From Gammaproteobacteria bacterium (GTDB taxonomy: Bacteria; Pseudomonadota; Gammaproteobacteria; Magnimaribacterales; Magnimaribacteraceae): a stretch of DNA of 7,125 bases. The stretch's first letter is position 1, and every line of letters begins with the position of its first letter. The translations under genes and the position numbers were made by a program. This document shows, piece after piece, positions 6,805 to 7,125 of the stretch. The notes beneath the pieces are model-generated. The model worked only from the letters and a program-made list of their open reading frames with translations. It did not search any database and was not told the DNA's origin. The stretch covers positions 1-7,125 of the forward strand of contig DTSY01000113.1 in the NCBI GenBank assembly GCA_012965075.1, given 5' to 3'.

Positions 6805-6813
6805 GGAAAGAAG
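6805..6813 (+). promoter_or_regulatory. Ribosome binding site candidate deciding the rpmE start
   Basis: The purine tract GGAAAGAAG ends seven bases before the ATG at 6821. It is the best-placed Shine-Dalgarno-like sequence in the window. It lies downstream of an in-frame ATG at 6803, which would add six residues (MERRLD) that have no counterpart in typical bL31. It therefore supports 6821 as the start. Confidence 0.45.
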
Positions 6814-6820
6814 ATTAGAT

Positions 6821-7125
6821 ATGAGACAGGAAATACACCCGGAATACACAGAAATTAAGGCTACTTGTAGTTGCGGAAACGTGATTGTAATTAAGTCTAC
6901 TCTAAAAGAAGACATAAACCTTGATGTCTGTTCTGCATGCCACCCTTTCTACACAGGTAAACAAAAACTCGTTGATACTGGAGGTCGAGTAGAGAGATTT
7001 GAAAAGCGTTTTGGAAAAAAAGGAAACCCTAAAGATCAAAACAAAGAAGACCTTATAAAAGAACCTGAGGTTGTTAAGGCTGAAGTTCCTAAAAAAGCAA
7101 AAGAAGAAGGAGCCCCAGAAGAGAT
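6821..7125 (+). CDS. rpmE: 50S ribosomal protein bL31, zinc-binding type, with charged C-terminal extension (partial)
   Basis: bL31 bridges the large and small ribosomal subunits near the central protuberance. The frame reads 101 codons plus two bases to the window edge with no stop. The N-terminus MRQEIHPEY aligns with the family's usual start (MKKDIHPKY in E. coli). The zinc-binding cysteines of the C+ form are present: Cys16 and Cys18 (CSCGN) with Cys37 and Cys40 (DVCSACHPF). TGKQK (45-49) and TGGRVERFEKRF (53-64) complete the normal 65-70 residue core. After residue 65 the protein continues for at least 36 more residues, 9 of them Lys, 8 Glu and 4 Pro, with no hydrophobic core. This is a likely disordered tail that E. 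coli bL31 lacks. An alternative start at 6803 is less likely. The gene is divergent from priA, as in E. coli. Confidence 0.95.
   Translation, partial: MRQEIHPEYTEIKATCSCGNVIVIKSTLKEDINLDVCSACHPFYTGKQKLVDTGGRVERFEKRFGKKGNPKDQNKEDLIKEPEVVKAEVPKKAKEEGAPEE

Noticed and set aside
6803..6820. In-frame upstream ATG for rpmE
   Set aside because: It would add six residues absent from typical bL31 and would place the best Shine-Dalgarno-like tract inside the coding region.
1..7125. Search for CRISPR arrays, tRNA/rRNA genes, insertion sequences, attachment sites, toxin-antitoxin or defence genes
   Set aside because: No repeat arrays, no cloverleaf-like sequence, no transposase or integrase motifs and no unassigned gap over 100 bases; all coding space is taken by recognisable genes.

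Overview
The window is AT-rich bacterial chromosome that looks like a marine gammaproteobacterium with a small, tightly packed genome (a SAR86-like lineage is possible, but this is inference). Two pieces of gene order are shared with Escherichia coli: nnr directly followed by tsaE, and priA divergent from rpmE. Protein motifs in all four match the gammaproteobacterial versions closely. Intergenic gaps are very short, and strong Shine-Dalgarno sequences are mostly missing. I see no mobile element, tRNA, rRNA, CRISPR array or phage gene.

Layout. Bases 1-623, minus strand: the first 207 codons of a DUF7065/DUF7064-like protein of unknown function, cut by the window edge. Bases 624-711: a divergent intergenic region with a candidate promoter on each strand. 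Bases 712-4503, plus strand: a four-gene run with gaps of 3, 8 and 19 bases, probably one operon: nnr (repair of hydrated NAD(P)H), tsaE (ATPase for the tRNA t6A modification), an exported purple-acid-phosphatase-like metallophosphatase, and a retinol-dehydrogenase-like short-chain dehydrogenase. Bases 4504-4510: a 7-base convergent gap beside a small palindrome. Bases 4511-6721, minus strand: complete priA (replication restart helicase). Bases 6722-6820: a divergent region with an rpmE promoter that has a GC-only discriminator. From 6821 to the window edge, plus strand: rpmE (ribosomal protein bL31) with an unusual charged C-terminal extension, cut by the edge.

Functionally this is mostly housekeeping: cofactor repair, tRNA modification, replication restart and ribosome assembly, plus two accessory enzymes (phosphatase and SDR) whose substrates cannot be read from the sequence. 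I found no convincing new defence or mobile system. The points most worth a second look are the bL31 tail, the rpmE promoter architecture, -10-like boxes lying almost against several start codons (possible leaderless transcription), and the phosphatase/SDR pair at the position where E. coli has amiB-mutL-miaA.
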